DNA of 64,000 nucleotides from CAXBDP01 sp041689935 (GTDB lineage Bacteria; Bacteroidota; Bacteroidia; Cytophagales; Cyclobacteriaceae): the NCBI GenBank assembly GCA_041689935.1, contig JBDNFI010000106.1:1-64000 (forward strand), in the 5' to 3' direction. Below the pieces are notes generated by a model, which had not been told where the DNA came from, ran no database searches, and saw nothing but the letters and a program-made list of their open reading frames with translations. Below are positions 25,728 to 35,784 of this stretch, one piece after another. Made by a program: the position numbers and the translations under genes. The first letter of the stretch is position 1, and every line of letters starts with the position of its first letter.

Positions 25728-26387
25728 TTACCGGCTACCCATGCAGCTTCTGAAATCAGCCCACTGCTCTTCAGACAATATTTGATTTGCTCTGCCAATA
25801 AAGCCACGTAGACAAGTATTGAATTCGGAGGCGTGCGCTTTTTTCACTTCGGACAACTCATTGCCAAATCTAGCTCTCAAGCCAGTAAGCAATTCTGCTA
25901 ATTCTTCCCTGGTTAATTCTCCAGCTCTATAATCAGCTACTAATCCTTTTCTCAATCTTTCCATTTCTTGCAGCAATCCTCGGAATGTTCTTTGGTACTC
26001 AAGCATATTTTTCAGCTTACATCCATTGAAACCCATGAAACTACGACGAACCATCGCCATTTGCTCATCCTCTAGATTCAAAGAAGTGATGCAAGAAATC
26101 ATGGAAATACCTGGCATAGGCCGTCTTTCCTCCTCGCTAAATGTGCCAATAGAGCTGAATTCAAAAGGCAAACCTTCGTTACTTACTTCGAAGGACGAAT
26201 TTTCATCGCCTCCAGAAATATTCACTTGAGTAAAGCTTTCGCTAATTTTATTGGCTATCGCTAATACCTCGGCATTCATATCCTCCTCATTCATTAGCTC
26301 AGGAGTAACTTCATCTTGCTGGCAGGATTGCAGCAAAACAGCAAACGAAAGAATCATTAAACAGGAAAATTTGCATAGCGATTTCAT
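25728..26387 (-). CDS. Putative lipoprotein, Spy/CpxP-like
   Basis: A 219-residue lipoprotein (lipobox in VLLQSC). The C-terminal half is helical and Arg/Glu-rich, with LTREELAELLTGLRARFG and ILSEEQWADFRSC, resembling the LTxxQ helices of Spy/CpxP envelope chaperones, preceded by Met/Arg-rich MVRRSFMGFNGC. Five Cys in the mature part could form disulfides. The chaperone-like reading is tentative. Convergent with the thioesterase gene, 33 nt apart. Confidence 0.65.
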   Translation of the reverse strand: MKSLCKFSCLMILSFAVLLQSCQQDEVTPELMNEEDMNAEVLAIANKISESFTQVNISGGDENSSFEVSNEGLPFEFSSIGTFSEEERRPMPGISMISCITSLNLEDEQMAMVRRSFMGFNGCKLKNMLEYQRTFRGLLQEMERLRKGLVADYRAGELTREELAELLTGLRARFGNELSEVKKAHASEFNTCLRGFIGRANQILSEEQWADFRSCMGSR

Positions 26388-26692
26388 AAGCTTGAGTATT
26401 TTAGAATTATTAAAAAATTTCTCACCAAAGATAATGATTTTTTGAAATAAAAAACGCGGTGGATTTAGTAAATCGTATGCCCTGAATAATGGGTCTAGAG
26501 ATACTTAAAGATCTTACTGATAATTGTTTAGTAAACTTGTTTTGTAAGAGTTGGATTACAAGGAATTAGTAATTTGTAGTAAGGATAATCTTTATATCTA
26601 GCTAAAAAAGGAAATAAAAATGTTGGTAAAAAGTCAATAGAAGGGATACGTCTTAAAAACGTGGGATACTTTGGAACCTATAATAATCACCT
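26388..26692. other. Intergenic, AT-rich
   Basis: About 305 nt between the divergent lipoprotein and the broken ORF. I see no coding frame, hairpin or repeat; it presumably carries the promoters of both sides. Confidence 0.5.
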
Positions 26693-27010
26693 ATGGATAC
26701 AAATGATTTATCAGAGCAGACTTATAAAGGAATCATTATAGAAGCCGAAAAATTCAATCCCGATTTGACTTTGCCATTTGGTATGTTGGCGTCTTGCTGT
26801 AAAGGTGATAACGACTATTTGAATAAGTCAGAAGCCTTGATAAAAGGTTGACTTCGAGTGGATGATTTCGAAGACATCATAGATAACATCTTCTATGGGC
26901 ACAAAGTAAATGAAGATGCGTTTAGAGATGCCTTGAGAAAAATCTTTTCTAACATTGCTAAAGTAATAAAAACTCCAATGAAACAGCGGGAATTTGAAAA
27001 TTGGAGATGA
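26693..27010 (+). pseudogene. Small conserved-looking gene with in-frame TGA
   Basis: From ATG 26693 the frame reads MDTNDLSEQTYKGIIIEAEK and on for 52 codons to a TGA at 26849-26851, then continues open with coherent acidic/hydrophobic sequence (LRVDDFEDIIDNIF) to a TGA at 27008-27010, 105 codons in all. Restoring TGG (Trp) at codon 53 would give one protein. The style is that of small Bacteroidota cytoplasmic proteins, but I do not recognise the family. Either nonsense mutation or base error. Confidence 0.6.
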
Positions 27011-27171
27011 TGCGAGTCCCCAATGTAAATTTCCATAATAAGGATCCGCGATTTTACAGGCAAATTTTTCTGAAAAGTCAAATAAACAACCCTTCCCCTT
27101 CCACCCGCTTCACTAACTTTTTACAAAAGGCTACTCCTTTCCATCTTTATCCTTATTTTTGCAAAAAAACT

Positions 27172-27879
27172 GTGAGAATTTTAATCTTTATTATCGCCTC
27201 ATTTAGCCTTTTGGCTTGCAACCCTGCCGCCGAAGAATTTATCCAAAAAGGCATTGAAAATATTGAAGCCGAACTACCTGTAGAAGCACTAGGCTACCTT
27301 GATAGAGGAGTAGAAGCCTACCCTACTAATGCGAAACTGCTTAACCTTAGAGGAATTGCCCACTTCGAAAACAAAGAATATGAAGCTGCCGTGGCCGACT
27401 TCACTAGCTCGATAAAATATGATAGCACGGGATATAAGCCGTTTTTCAACCGTGCGAATGCATTGCGTGAGCTGGATCGGAATTTTGATGCCATACAAGA
27501 TTATAATATCACTATAAGATTTGAGCCTAATTTGAAGGATGCCTATATCAATCGTGGGTTTATGTATTTCAAAACACAAGTGTTTGGACAAGCCTATGAA
27601 GATTTCCAACAAGCAGTAGTTTTGGACCCCGAAGATGTGATGGCGGTATATAATAAAGGCCGTGCGGCATTGGCTATTGGCTTAATAGACCAAGCAAAAG
27701 TAGATTTTGGTGTGGCGATCAATCTGGATCAAAATTATGGACCGGCCTATTATTGGTTGGGCATGGTGCACTTAGGCTTGGATGAAAAAGACGAAGCCTG
27801 TCGCAATTTTATTCGCTCGAAAAATTTGATGTATGAAGATGCCGACCAAGCTTTAGCCGATTTTTGCGCTGAGGAATAA
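27172..27879 (+). CDS. TPR-repeat lipoprotein
   Basis: A 235-residue protein with tetratricopeptide repeats from about residue 20 on (for example LLNLRGIAHFENKEYEAAVAD, shown here as ALGYLDRGVEAYPTNAKL and FFNRANALRELDRNFDAIQ blocks). I take the GTG at 27172-27174, which begins a lipoprotein signal (MRILIFIIASFSLLAC); the frame is open upstream to 27001 but that part lacks protein character and overlaps the broken ORF. TPRs mediate protein-protein contacts at the envelope. Its stop overlaps the next start as TAATG. Confidence 0.82.
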   Translation: MRILIFIIASFSLLACNPAAEEFIQKGIENIEAELPVEALGYLDRGVEAYPTNAKLLNLRGIAHFENKEYEAAVADFTSSIKYDSTGYKPFFNRANALRELDRNFDAIQDYNITIRFEPNLKDAYINRGFMYFKTQVFGQAYEDFQQAVVLDPEDVMAVYNKGRAALAIGLIDQAKVDFGVAINLDQNYGPAYYWLGMVHLGLDEKDEACRNFIRSKNLMYEDADQALADFCAEE

Positions 27880-28838
27880 TGGCACAAATAGGAACTGATA
27901 TTGCCTTGGCCGCCCAGCTCCTTTCCAAAGGCGAATTGGTGGGCATTCCTACCGAAACTGTGTATGGCTTGGCTGGAAATGCCCTCGATATCCATGCTGT
28001 AAGCAAAATATTCGAAGTGAAAGCTCGTCCGAGTTTTGATCCGTTGATTGTGCATGTGGCTAGTTTGGAAGCTGCCGCCCCTTATGTGGCAGATATTCCA
28101 ACCGCTGCGATGGACTTGGCGGCCCGCTATTGGCCAGGGCCGCTTACGATTTTACTGCCACGCAAAGCCATCATTCCCGATTTGGTTACTTCTGGACTAG
28201 ACAGTGTGGCGATTCGCGTGCCCAAGCACCCGCTTACTTTGGCCTTGCTTAATGCGTTGCCATTTCCTGTGGCAGCACCAAGCGCCAATCCTTTTGGCTA
28301 TATTAGTCCAACTACGGCAGCACATGTAAATGATCAATTGGGAGAAAAAATAGCTTACATATTGGATGGCGGTCCCTGCTCTGTGGGAATAGAATCGACG
28401 ATTATTGGATTCGAAAATAAGGAAATGATTGTGTACCGTCTCGGCGGCATGTCACTTGAAGAATTGCGGGAGGATTATCCAGCACTGAGAGTGATGCAAT
28501 ACTCAAGCTCTAATCCAACTGCTCCAGGGATGCTGAAATCCCATTATGCTCCTAAAAAAAAGGTGTACTTTGGCAATGTGGAACAGTTGCTCAATAAACT
28601 AGGCATCGAAAAGGCAGCGGTAATTACCCTTTCCAAGAAAGTAGAGGGCATTGCAGAAAACCGCCAAGTGCAATTGAGCGCGGCTGGCAATTTATCAGAA
28701 GCGGCAAGTCAATTATTTGCCGCGCTGCGCTATTTAGATAATTCCTCAGCAGAATTTATTATTGCCGAAACCATGCCCGATATTGGATTGGGCAGAGCCA
28801 TAAATGACAGACTAAACAGAGCATCAGCTCAAGAATAA
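27879..28838 (+). CDS. tsaC: Threonylcarbamoyl-AMP synthase (Sua5/YrdC)
   Basis: A 319-residue enzyme making L-threonylcarbamoyl-AMP from Thr, bicarbonate and ATP for the t6A modification of ANN-decoding tRNAs. YrdC domain hallmarks are LLSKGELVGIPTETVYGLAG at residues 10-29, KARPSFDPLIVH, and SVAIRVPKHPLT; APSANPFGYISPTTAAHV follows. The length and the C-terminal region from about 200 on (APGMLKSHYAPKKKVYF) show the long Sua5 form with its extra domain, rather than the short TsaC. Confidence 0.93.
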   Translation: MAQIGTDIALAAQLLSKGELVGIPTETVYGLAGNALDIHAVSKIFEVKARPSFDPLIVHVASLEAAAPYVADIPTAAMDLAARYWPGPLTILLPRKAIIPDLVTSGLDSVAIRVPKHPLTLALLNALPFPVAAPSANPFGYISPTTAAHVNDQLGEKIAYILDGGPCSVGIESTIIGFENKEMIVYRLGGMSLEELREDYPALRVMQYSSSNPTAPGMLKSHYAPKKKVYFGNVEQLLNKLGIEKAAVITLSKKVEGIAENRQVQLSAAGNLSEAASQLFAALRYLDNSSAEFIIAETMPDIGLGRAINDRLNRASAQE

Positions 28839-28844
28839 CAAACC

Positions 28845-30029
28845 ATGCTTACACTAGACAAATTTGACTTCGCAGGCAAAAAAGCTCTTATGAGAGTGGA
28901 TTTCAATGTGCCACTTGATAAACAGTTTGAAATAATTGACGACAGTCGCATTCAAGCGGCTGTCAAAAGTGTGAATAAGATTTTGAAAGATGGCGGCTCT
29001 GTCATCCTAATGTCTCATTTGGGTAGGCCAAAAAATGGCCCTGAGGATAAGTATTCTCTCAAACATATATTGAATCACCTCTCAAACATCCTAGGGAGAG
29101 AAGTGAAATTTGCAAATGATTGTATTGGGCAAGAATCGATAGATAAAGCCAAGCGACTGGAAGCAGGCCAAGTGCTATTATTAGAAAATCTTCGCTTTCA
29201 CAAGGAAGAAGAAAAAGGTGATATCGAATTCGCAAAGAAACTATCCAAATTGGGTAATGTATATGTGAATGACGCATTCGGAACAGCGCACAGAGCGCAT
29301 GCATCTACTTCCATTGTTGCGCAGTTTTTCGAAACTCGCATTGGTGGCTACCTAATGCAAGCCGAAATTGAGAATGCTCAAAAAGTATTGGACAATGCCG
29401 TGAAACCCTATACTGCCATTATGGGGGGCGCCAAAATCTCTGACAAGATCTTGATCATCGAAAAAATGCTCGATCGGGTAGACAATCTGATCATTGGCGG
29501 AGGAATGTCCTACACTTTTACCAAAGCATTGGGAGGAAATATAGGCAATTCATTAGTTGAATTGGATAAGGTAGATTTGGCTCTTGAACTAATGGAAAAA
29601 GCCAAAGCCAATGGCGTGAAAATGCTTTTGCCTAGCGACTCAATTATTGCTGAGGCGTTTAGCAATGATTCAAAAACAGACGTAGTAAAAAATCAACATA
29701 TCCCTGATGGATGGATGGGATTAGATATTGGGCCAGAAAGCCAAAAAACATTTGCAGAAGTAATCAAAAATAGCAAAACCATCCTTTGGAATGGCCCAAT
29801 GGGTGTATTCGAAATGAGCAATTTTGCGGGTGGCACCAAAGCAGTTGCCGAAGCCGTGGTAGAAGCTACCAAAGATGGCGCATTCTCCCTTATCGGAGGA
29901 GGCGACTCTGCTGCGGCAGTCAATAAATTTGGTTTTGGAGAGGCCGTGTCCTACGTGAGTACAGGTGGTGGTGCTTTGCTAGAATTTATGGAAGGGAAGG
30001 AATTGCCTGGGGTGAAGGCTTTGGAATAG
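28845..30029 (+). CDS. pgk: Phosphoglycerate kinase
   Basis: A 394-residue cytoplasmic glycolytic kinase converting 1,3-bisphosphoglycerate plus ADP to 3-phosphoglycerate plus ATP. Signature blocks: KKALMRVDFNVPLD (residues 14-22), LMSHLGRPK, VLLLENLRFH, NDAFGTAHRAHAST, and the ATP-site GGGDSAAAVNKFG with STGGGALLEFMEG near the end. Full length, no anomalies. It lies 6 nt after tsaC. Confidence 0.97.
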   Translation: MLTLDKFDFAGKKALMRVDFNVPLDKQFEIIDDSRIQAAVKSVNKILKDGGSVILMSHLGRPKNGPEDKYSLKHILNHLSNILGREVKFANDCIGQESIDKAKRLEAGQVLLLENLRFHKEEEKGDIEFAKKLSKLGNVYVNDAFGTAHRAHASTSIVAQFFETRIGGYLMQAEIENAQKVLDNAVKPYTAIMGGAKISDKILIIEKMLDRVDNLIIGGGMSYTFTKALGGNIGNSLVELDKVDLALELMEKAKANGVKMLLPSDSIIAEAFSNDSKTDVVKNQHIPDGWMGLDIGPESQKTFAEVIKNSKTILWNGPMGVFEMSNFAGGTKAVAEAVVEATKDGAFSLIGGGDSAAAVNKFGFGEAVSYVSTGGGALLEFMEGKELPGVKALE

Positions 30030-30035
30030 CCGATA

Positions 30036-31939
30036 TTACCCTTTCAAAACGACCCGTCCATTCCCATCATATTTTACCAATCCGGCATCTAACCAATGTC
30101 GGATTTTTAATAGAACCGCATTTTGTTCCAACTCATCAAAATTTGCCACGAGTGCAGAAGGCAATAATGGCTCCTTTTTCAACAGGCCGTTAAGCTTTTT
30201 TTCAATTTTGCTAATATCCGTTTTACTCGTCCTATTTCTCTTGCGGCAGAGGTCACAATTTCCGCAGGCCTCCAAACTTTCCTCGCCAAAGTAATTTTGC
30301 AAGCGCAAACTTCTACACAAATACTTGTCCTGCGCATAGCTAATCATTGCTTCCACCCTAGTTATTTCAGCTGCTTTTCTTGCCTTCATTTTGGGGATAT
30401 CCAATGGCATAGAGGCGGCATCGTGGCGTGGTAGGGTATATACCAATCGAGCTTTATCTGATCGTTTTTCGTAGTAGATCACTTCCATTTCCTTGAGCCA
30501 ATCAAGCTTACTCGCCACTTCCTTTAAAGAAATAAACAAGGCCTTGGCAATCTTCTCCTCCACGATATTCATGTATTGAGAAAAGGCTTCTCCGCCACAC
30601 ATTCTCAAAGAATTTTCACGATGGAATCTATATGACCATTGGCCACCTGCAGTTCATACAGCTCCTTATTTGTAACCGCAAACATAAAGCGGGAGGGTTG
30701 ATAAAAGCCGTCGGTAAGCAGTATATAACTTTCATCCTCCAACTTCTTGACGGAATGAAAAACCTTGACTGCTGAAATGTTTGCCTTGCGAGAAAACTGC
30801 TCCAAGTCGAAATCTAACGCTGCCATTTGGTGGCTGCCGACGGCGATTTTATAATAATTGGCTATGCTTTGGTATACCTGCCGAATGGTTTTCTCATCTG
30901 GCCAAGCCTTTTCTTTCCATTCTTTCAACTCCAACAGATCCTTCTCTTGGTATAACAACACCGCAAAAGCAGGTTTCCCATCTCTCCCTGCCCTACCTGC
31001 TTCCTGATAGTAGGCTTCGGGCGAATCGGGTATATCCCAATGCACCACAAAACGCACCTCGGCTTTGTCTATTCCCATCCCAAAAGCATTGGTACAGGCC
31101 ATTATGCGGATTTTGTCACCAATCCAATCTTCCTGCTTTTGCGAACGCATCGCTGACACCAAACCCGCATGATAATAATCGGCAGACATGCCTTGGCTTT
31201 GCAGGAGTTTGGCTACTTCTTGTGTGGTTTTTCTACTTCGGCAATACACTAGACCTGTGCCCTGCAATTTGCTGATAATTTCTAGCAATTTGGAGTGCTT
31301 ATTTTCCACCTTTCGTACCGCGAAAGTCAGGTTGTCTCTCGCAAAGCTTTTGACAAATACAGTTGGCGATTTAAGGGCAAGGTTTTGAAGAATATCCTCC
31401 CGCACTTTGAGGGTGGCACTTGCGGTAAGGGCAATAAAGGGAACATCCGGTTTCAATTCACGGATTTTGGCTATTTCCATATAGGACGGCCGAAAATCGT
31501 AGCCCCATTGGGAAATACAATGCGCCTCATCTATTGCCACCAAATTCACAGGCATTTGCGGAAATCTGGCTTGAAAAATATCTGTCTGTAATCGCTCAGG
31601 TGCCAAATACAGAAATTTTAATTTCCCTGCCATGGCATCGTTGAGGATGATATCTATTTCGCGATAACTGAGCCCTGAATGCACCGAAACAGCCGAAATC
31701 CCCCGCTGCAGCAACTGCTCTACCTGATCTTTCATAAGGGCAATCAACGGTGAAACGACGATGGTGAGCCCATCCATGCACATTCCAGGCACTTGGTAGC
31801 AAAGGGATTTACCACCACCAGTTGGCAGCAAAGCAAGCACATCTTTCCCAGCGATTACGTTGGCAATAATGTCCGCTTGCAATGGCCTAAATTTTCCATA
31901 GCCCCAGTATTGTTTTAGTATTTCTAGTGGTTTGTGCAA
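30036..31939 (-). pseudogene. recQ: RecQ DNA helicase, split by a single-base frameshift
   Basis: RecQ is a 3'-5' SF2 DNA helicase. The first frame (31939-30605, TTG start, 444 residues) has PTGGGKS (39-45), DEAH (137-140) with CISQWGYDFRPSY, and QEAGRAGRDG (motif VI). It stops after SIVKIL. The second frame (from about 30608 to 30036, 190 residues) continues without loss: RMCGGEAFSQYMNI, the zinc-binding CRSLRLQNYF and CGNCDLCRKRN. On the minus strand the join reads ATTCTTTGAGAATG; one extra T (CTTT to CTTTT) fuses both into a normal 634-residue RecQ. So either one T is lost here or the read is wrong by one base; ribosomal frameshifting is less likely as no slippery heptamer is present. Confidence 0.88.
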
Positions 31940-32454
31940 AGTATTTCAAAAATAGCTAGGATGAATGTATAAATCACTTAAACGAAATTAAAATCTACCA
32001 AACTACTCATTGTTTGGCAAATTGCTGCTGAGTGGACAAGTCATTTATATAATATTGAAATTCAATTGCTTATGAAATATTGTGAGCAACTCTTTGTGTT
32101 GAAAAGATTCCAATAGGGAATATAAAAGTTTACAGCTAAAATAATTGTTTATGTTCTTTTTCCTTGATAAAAAAGAACCAAAAAATCAAGGCTGAGGATC
32201 TTTTCCCTAAAATAGGCTCCATAAATTGGCGATCCAAAGAAACCCGCTACGCTCAAACAATCTTTGAATCTAGAAAGCCAATTTATTCCACATATTTCTT
32301 AACCGGAAAACCTCCTAGGCCGAATTAATAGGAAAAAAGAAAATTAAATCTGCGTTATCTGATAATCCACAAAATCCCTGCTGCGGCAAGCAGGCGTGAT
32401 TCAGACAATTTCTTCCAAGGCTGGCGATAAGAGTAGTATGGACAACTCACTAAA
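31940..32454. other. Intergenic with a CCTTGAT/ATCAAGG inverted repeat
   Basis: 515 nt without a gene. Around 32160-32195 the sequence TTCCTTGATAAAAAAGAACC then AAAAAATCAAGGC has 7-bp inverted arms (CCTTGAT / ATCAAGG); one frame over it reads FFFLDKKEPKNQG. I recall similar intergenic stretches in Bacteroidota genomes, so it may be a dispersed element, but only one copy is in this window. Nothing else is evident. Confidence 0.4.
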
Positions 32455-33222
32455 TTACCACTCAATTTTTTCTTTATTCAAGAAAGCGGCAATTCCCTTT
32501 TGGCAATCTTCACTTGCACGGGCTTTTGCATTCATTTCGGCGGCATATTTTAGCGCATCTTCGAGGCCTTTGCCTTGCACTTCGCATATCATCCTCTTGG
32601 TAAATGCCATCGATTGAGCAGAGTTTTGAGCAATTAATCTTTGGGCAAATTCCTCCACGGCACTTTCTAATTTATCAGCAGCGACGACATAATTTATCAG
32701 CCCAAGATCTTTGGCCTTTTCGGCATCTACTAGATCGCCAGTCAGCAGCAATTCACGAGCTTTGCCTTCCCCAATTTTGCGAATCAGAAACACCTTGACC
32801 AAAGCAGGGATAAACCCAATCCGTACTTCAGTATAGCCAAATTTGGCCTCAGGTACCGAAAAACTAAAATCGCACACAGTAGCTAAACCGCATCCTCCCG
32901 CTAGTGCATGCCCTTGTACTTGAGCGACTACCACCTTACTGAGCGTGTATATTTTCAAGAAAAGTCCCTTCAAATGATTGGAATCTTCTAAGTTTTGGGA
33001 ATACGTAAATTTCTGTAATTGCTGCAAATAGGCCAAATCAGCACCGGCACAAAAAGAGGAACCATTGGCTCTCAAAACCACCACTTTTACCGACTCATCC
33101 CTTTCGGCATTGGTAAAAGCTGCCATCAACTCCGACACCATTTCATGACTCATGGCATTCCGCTTTTCTGGTCGATTTAAAGTGATATAGGCGATTCGAT
33201 TTTTTACTTCGTACAGTGTCAT
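32455..33222 (-). CDS. Enoyl-CoA hydratase/isomerase family protein
   Basis: A 255-residue crotonase-fold protein. NRPEKRNAMSHEMVSELM and SSFCAGADLAYLQQL (oxyanion-hole FCAGADL) are clear, followed by AQVQGHALAGGCGLATVCDF, containing the second oxyanion Gly. The usual catalytic Glu pair of hydratases is not clear: the region reads GYTEVRIGFIPALV, with one Glu. It may be a hydratase or isomerase in fatty-acid or amino-acid breakdown (methylglutaconyl-CoA hydratase-like). Just 4 nt after comEC's stop. Confidence 0.88.
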   Translation of the reverse strand: MTLYEVKNRIAYITLNRPEKRNAMSHEMVSELMAAFTNAERDESVKVVVLRANGSSFCAGADLAYLQQLQKFTYSQNLEDSNHLKGLFLKIYTLSKVVVAQVQGHALAGGCGLATVCDFSFSVPEAKFGYTEVRIGFIPALVKVFLIRKIGEGKARELLLTGDLVDAEKAKDLGLINYVVAADKLESAVEEFAQRLIAQNSAQSMAFTKRMICEVQGKGLEDALKYAAEMNAKARASEDCQKGIAAFLNKEKIEW

Positions 33223-33226
33223 ATTG

Positions 33227-35296
33227 TTAGTTTGTGGTAATAGTAAAGGCTCCTTGATGCAATATACTATGAAATCGAATTCCCAAAACCTCCGCCTCCC
33301 GCATCAATTGATTGGCTTTGTACCAGGAATTGGAGCCATCAATAATTAAATAATCAAAATTAATTGCCTCCACCAAAGGAGCAATCTTATCAACGGCATC
33401 GTTTCCCAACACAAGGTAGTTTACATTAAGACTATCTACCCATGGTTGGTCTTCATTTTCGAGAAAAAGAAAAGATTTTCCTTCCCAAATAAGAAAGGAC
33501 GCTTGTTGGATAAAAGAAGATTTTCCTGCTTTACTCGCCAGGTTCCGGATGCGACTGGGCTGCACATGGTAGCTGACTTTATCTATCGGAACATTGACGG
33601 AGCGGGAGGTAAACATCCCTGCCTGATGCACTTCCAAATGCGAAAAGCCAGGAATCCGATACAAGGTAAGCTGCTTCTGCCGCTGGGAATCGCTGACTAT
33701 TAGGAAGCTGGAGACCAAAAAGATGATCCCTGCAAAAAGAGTTGTTCGCAGCCAATATCGCTCCCCTAAGCCATAGGCAAGGCAAATACCCAATATAATC
33801 GCATATAGCAATGCGGCCTGCGTAGGACTAATCCAAATGCCCACGAATGAGCTCAACGGTAAGGCTTCTATCAAGAACACGAACTTATTGATAATGGCTA
33901 CCAACCAATAAAGCACCGTACCCAGCAGAGAGGCCATTATTGGAAGCCAAGAGGTCAAGAAGAAAAACACGCCGACAAATAATATGGCAAAGGCACCGGG
34001 AATTACCACGAGATTGGAAATCAAAAAGAAATTGGGAAAGCGATGGAAATAGAGCAAGCCGAGTGGAAAAGTCGCCAGTTGTGCGGCAATAGACACAGCC
34101 GTAATCTCCCAGCCTTTTTGCAATACCCAAGAGTCGAATATAAGCAGGCGGGACAATTTGGGCTGAATAAATACAATGCCAAACACCGCCAAAAAGGACA
34201 ACTGAAAACCTACTGAAAAAAGCAGAAATGGATCGTAAATAAGCAATACGAAGGCAGCCAATGAAAGGCTATTATAAATATTGCTTTTGCGACTAAAACT
34301 TTGCGTGAGCAAAATCATGCTAAACATGGTACTCGCCCGCAACACCGAGGCCGAAGCTCCCGCCAATAGAGCATAGAGCCATAGCGCGGCCAAATTTACC
34401 AGCAGAAAAAGGAAGATTCCCTTTTTGCCTCCTCGGGTTTTCAGAAAGGAAAAAATATTGGAAAGCACTAGAAAAATAATTCCTACATGCAAACCCGAAA
34501 CCGCTAAAATGTGCATGGCTCCTGCTGCCGAAAATGCCTCTTTCAAATCATGGTCGAGGCCATCTTTGATACCAAGCAGTAGCGCCAATACGATGGCTTT
34601 TTCCTGCGCACCTGCAATATTATCGCTAAGGGCATCGCGATAGAATCTCCGCAGCTTGTAAGCTTTTTGCAAGAGTGGATTACTGGGATTTTGCCCGATT
34701 ACTTCTAGCCGATTACTCCCCACAAAATGCTGATGAAATATTTGCTGATTGGCTAAGTATCGCTGATAATCAAACTCATCGGGATTCATTGGCGGATCCA
34801 CCGTGCGAGGCGCATTTGCCAGTAGCAACTCCGTGCCATATTGGATAGCCAACGTGTCAATTGTAGCTTTCGGGAAATAGGTCAACACCCTCCCGCTGGC
34901 TTTTTTCCATTGGCCATTGCTTAGCACTTTTTCTACCTTCACCTCCGTGCGATAGCTATTTTCTCTTTCTTCCAGCCATCCCACGACGCGCCCTTGCCAA
35001 TGCTCGATTTTTTCCACATTCAGAATATGTTGATCATCACGAGAAGCATCGTGCTGGACAAGTAGCGTATAGCCAAATGAAGCAAAAAAGAGGATTAGAA
35101 TAAAGCCAGAAAGATATTGGGCAACTGGGGAAGCTCTGGTATTTGTCCAAAGTAACGTCGCAGCAAAAAGTAGCCCGAACGAAATACATACCCAAGCGGC
35201 AGAAGGCAGCCATTCGGGAAAGTGATAGGCAAGCAAAATACCTCCCGCTGTGGCTATTGAAATACGAAGAAATGGATATGGATTCCAGAAAAACAT
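33227..35296 (-). CDS. comEC: ComEC/Rec2 family DNA-uptake channel protein
   Basis: A 689-residue inner-membrane protein for transport of single-stranded DNA in natural transformation. It has an N-terminal membrane pair, a DUF4131-type domain (about 30-200) and the competence core with AAGAMHILAVSGLHVGIIF near residue 265. The C-terminal portion (from about 530) is a short beta-lactamase-like domain lacking an evident HxHxDH metal site, as is common in Bacteroidota ComEC. The gene itself contains four copies of the GCGGGAGG octamer (33295, 33602, 34889, 35241). Followed by the hydratase gene. Confidence 0.9.
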   Translation of the reverse strand: MFFWNPYPFLRISIATAGGILLAYHFPEWLPSAAWVCISFGLLFAATLLWTNTRASPVAQYLSGFILILFFASFGYTLLVQHDASRDDQHILNVEKIEHWQGRVVGWLEERENSYRTEVKVEKVLSNGQWKKASGRVLTYFPKATIDTLAIQYGTELLLANAPRTVDPPMNPDEFDYQRYLANQQIFHQHFVGSNRLEVIGQNPSNPLLQKAYKLRRFYRDALSDNIAGAQEKAIVLALLLGIKDGLDHDLKEAFSAAGAMHILAVSGLHVGIIFLVLSNIFSFLKTRGGKKGIFLFLLVNLAALWLYALLAGASASVLRASTMFSMILLTQSFSRKSNIYNSLSLAAFVLLIYDPFLLFSVGFQLSFLAVFGIVFIQPKLSRLLIFDSWVLQKGWEITAVSIAAQLATFPLGLLYFHRFPNFFLISNLVVIPGAFAILFVGVFFFLTSWLPIMASLLGTVLYWLVAIINKFVFLIEALPLSSFVGIWISPTQAALLYAIILGICLAYGLGERYWLRTTLFAGIIFLVSSFLIVSDSQRQKQLTLYRIPGFSHLEVHQAGMFTSRSVNVPIDKVSYHVQPSRIRNLASKAGKSSFIQQASFLIWEGKSFLFLENEDQPWVDSLNVNYLVLGNDAVDKIAPLVEAINFDYLIIDGSNSWYKANQLMREAEVLGIRFHSILHQGAFTITTN

Positions 35297-35336
35297 AATG
35301 TAAATCGCTTGTTAGGCAATTTACGCAATTGCTAAA

Positions 35337-35783
35337 TTATTCCCTACCAAGGATTTCCATTTGACGATGTAATATTCCACATTCATCAAATAATTCGCCC
35401 ACCTGATAGAATCCAAACTTGGCATAAAGTGGTATTGCCGAAACTTGCGCATTGAGATAGCACTTTTTATCATTGGCAAAAGAGCGGGAGGATATTGAGG
35501 CTAAGCAAGCTGCTACCAATTGTGCGCCAACCCCTTTACTTCGGGCTCCTATTAGCACGGCAAAACGCTCCAATTTGATACCGTTATCCGTTTGCCGCCA
35601 TCTACAAGTGCCAACGGCTCTATTGGAACTATCCTTCGCAATTAAATGAACAGAAGTATCCTCAAATTCATCATACTCTTCCTCAAAAGGCACTTTTTGC
35701 TCCTCTACAAACACGGCCTTGCGGATAGCAAAGGCCGCATCCAAATCTTCCTGCTGCTGGATTTCTGTAATCTCACAAATCAT
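35337..35783 (-). CDS. GNAT family N-acetyltransferase
   Basis: A 148-residue acyltransferase of the ElaA/YjdJ-like GNAT type. Features are MICEITEIQQQEDLDAAF, the RKAVFVEEQKVPFEEEYDEF block, and the acetyl-CoA-binding ARSKGVGAQLVAA. The ATG at 35781-35783 is one base after the phoH stop; a frame open to 35828 would overlap phoH. Substrate unknown. Probably in the phoH transcript. Confidence 0.87.
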   Translation of the reverse strand: MICEITEIQQQEDLDAAFAIRKAVFVEEQKVPFEEEYDEFEDTSVHLIAKDSSNRAVGTCRWRQTDNGIKLERFAVLIGARSKGVGAQLVAACLASISSRSFANDKKCYLNAQVSAIPLYAKFGFYQVGELFDECGILHRQMEILGRE

Positions 35784-35784
35784 T

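Noticed and set aside
27001..27171. N-terminal extension of the TPR lipoprotein
   Set aside because: Residues are unlike a signal peptide; the GTG at 27172 begins a proper lipoprotein signal.
30600..30612. Programmed -1 frameshift in recQ
   Set aside because: No X XXY YYZ heptamer at the junction; frameshifting in RecQ is not known.
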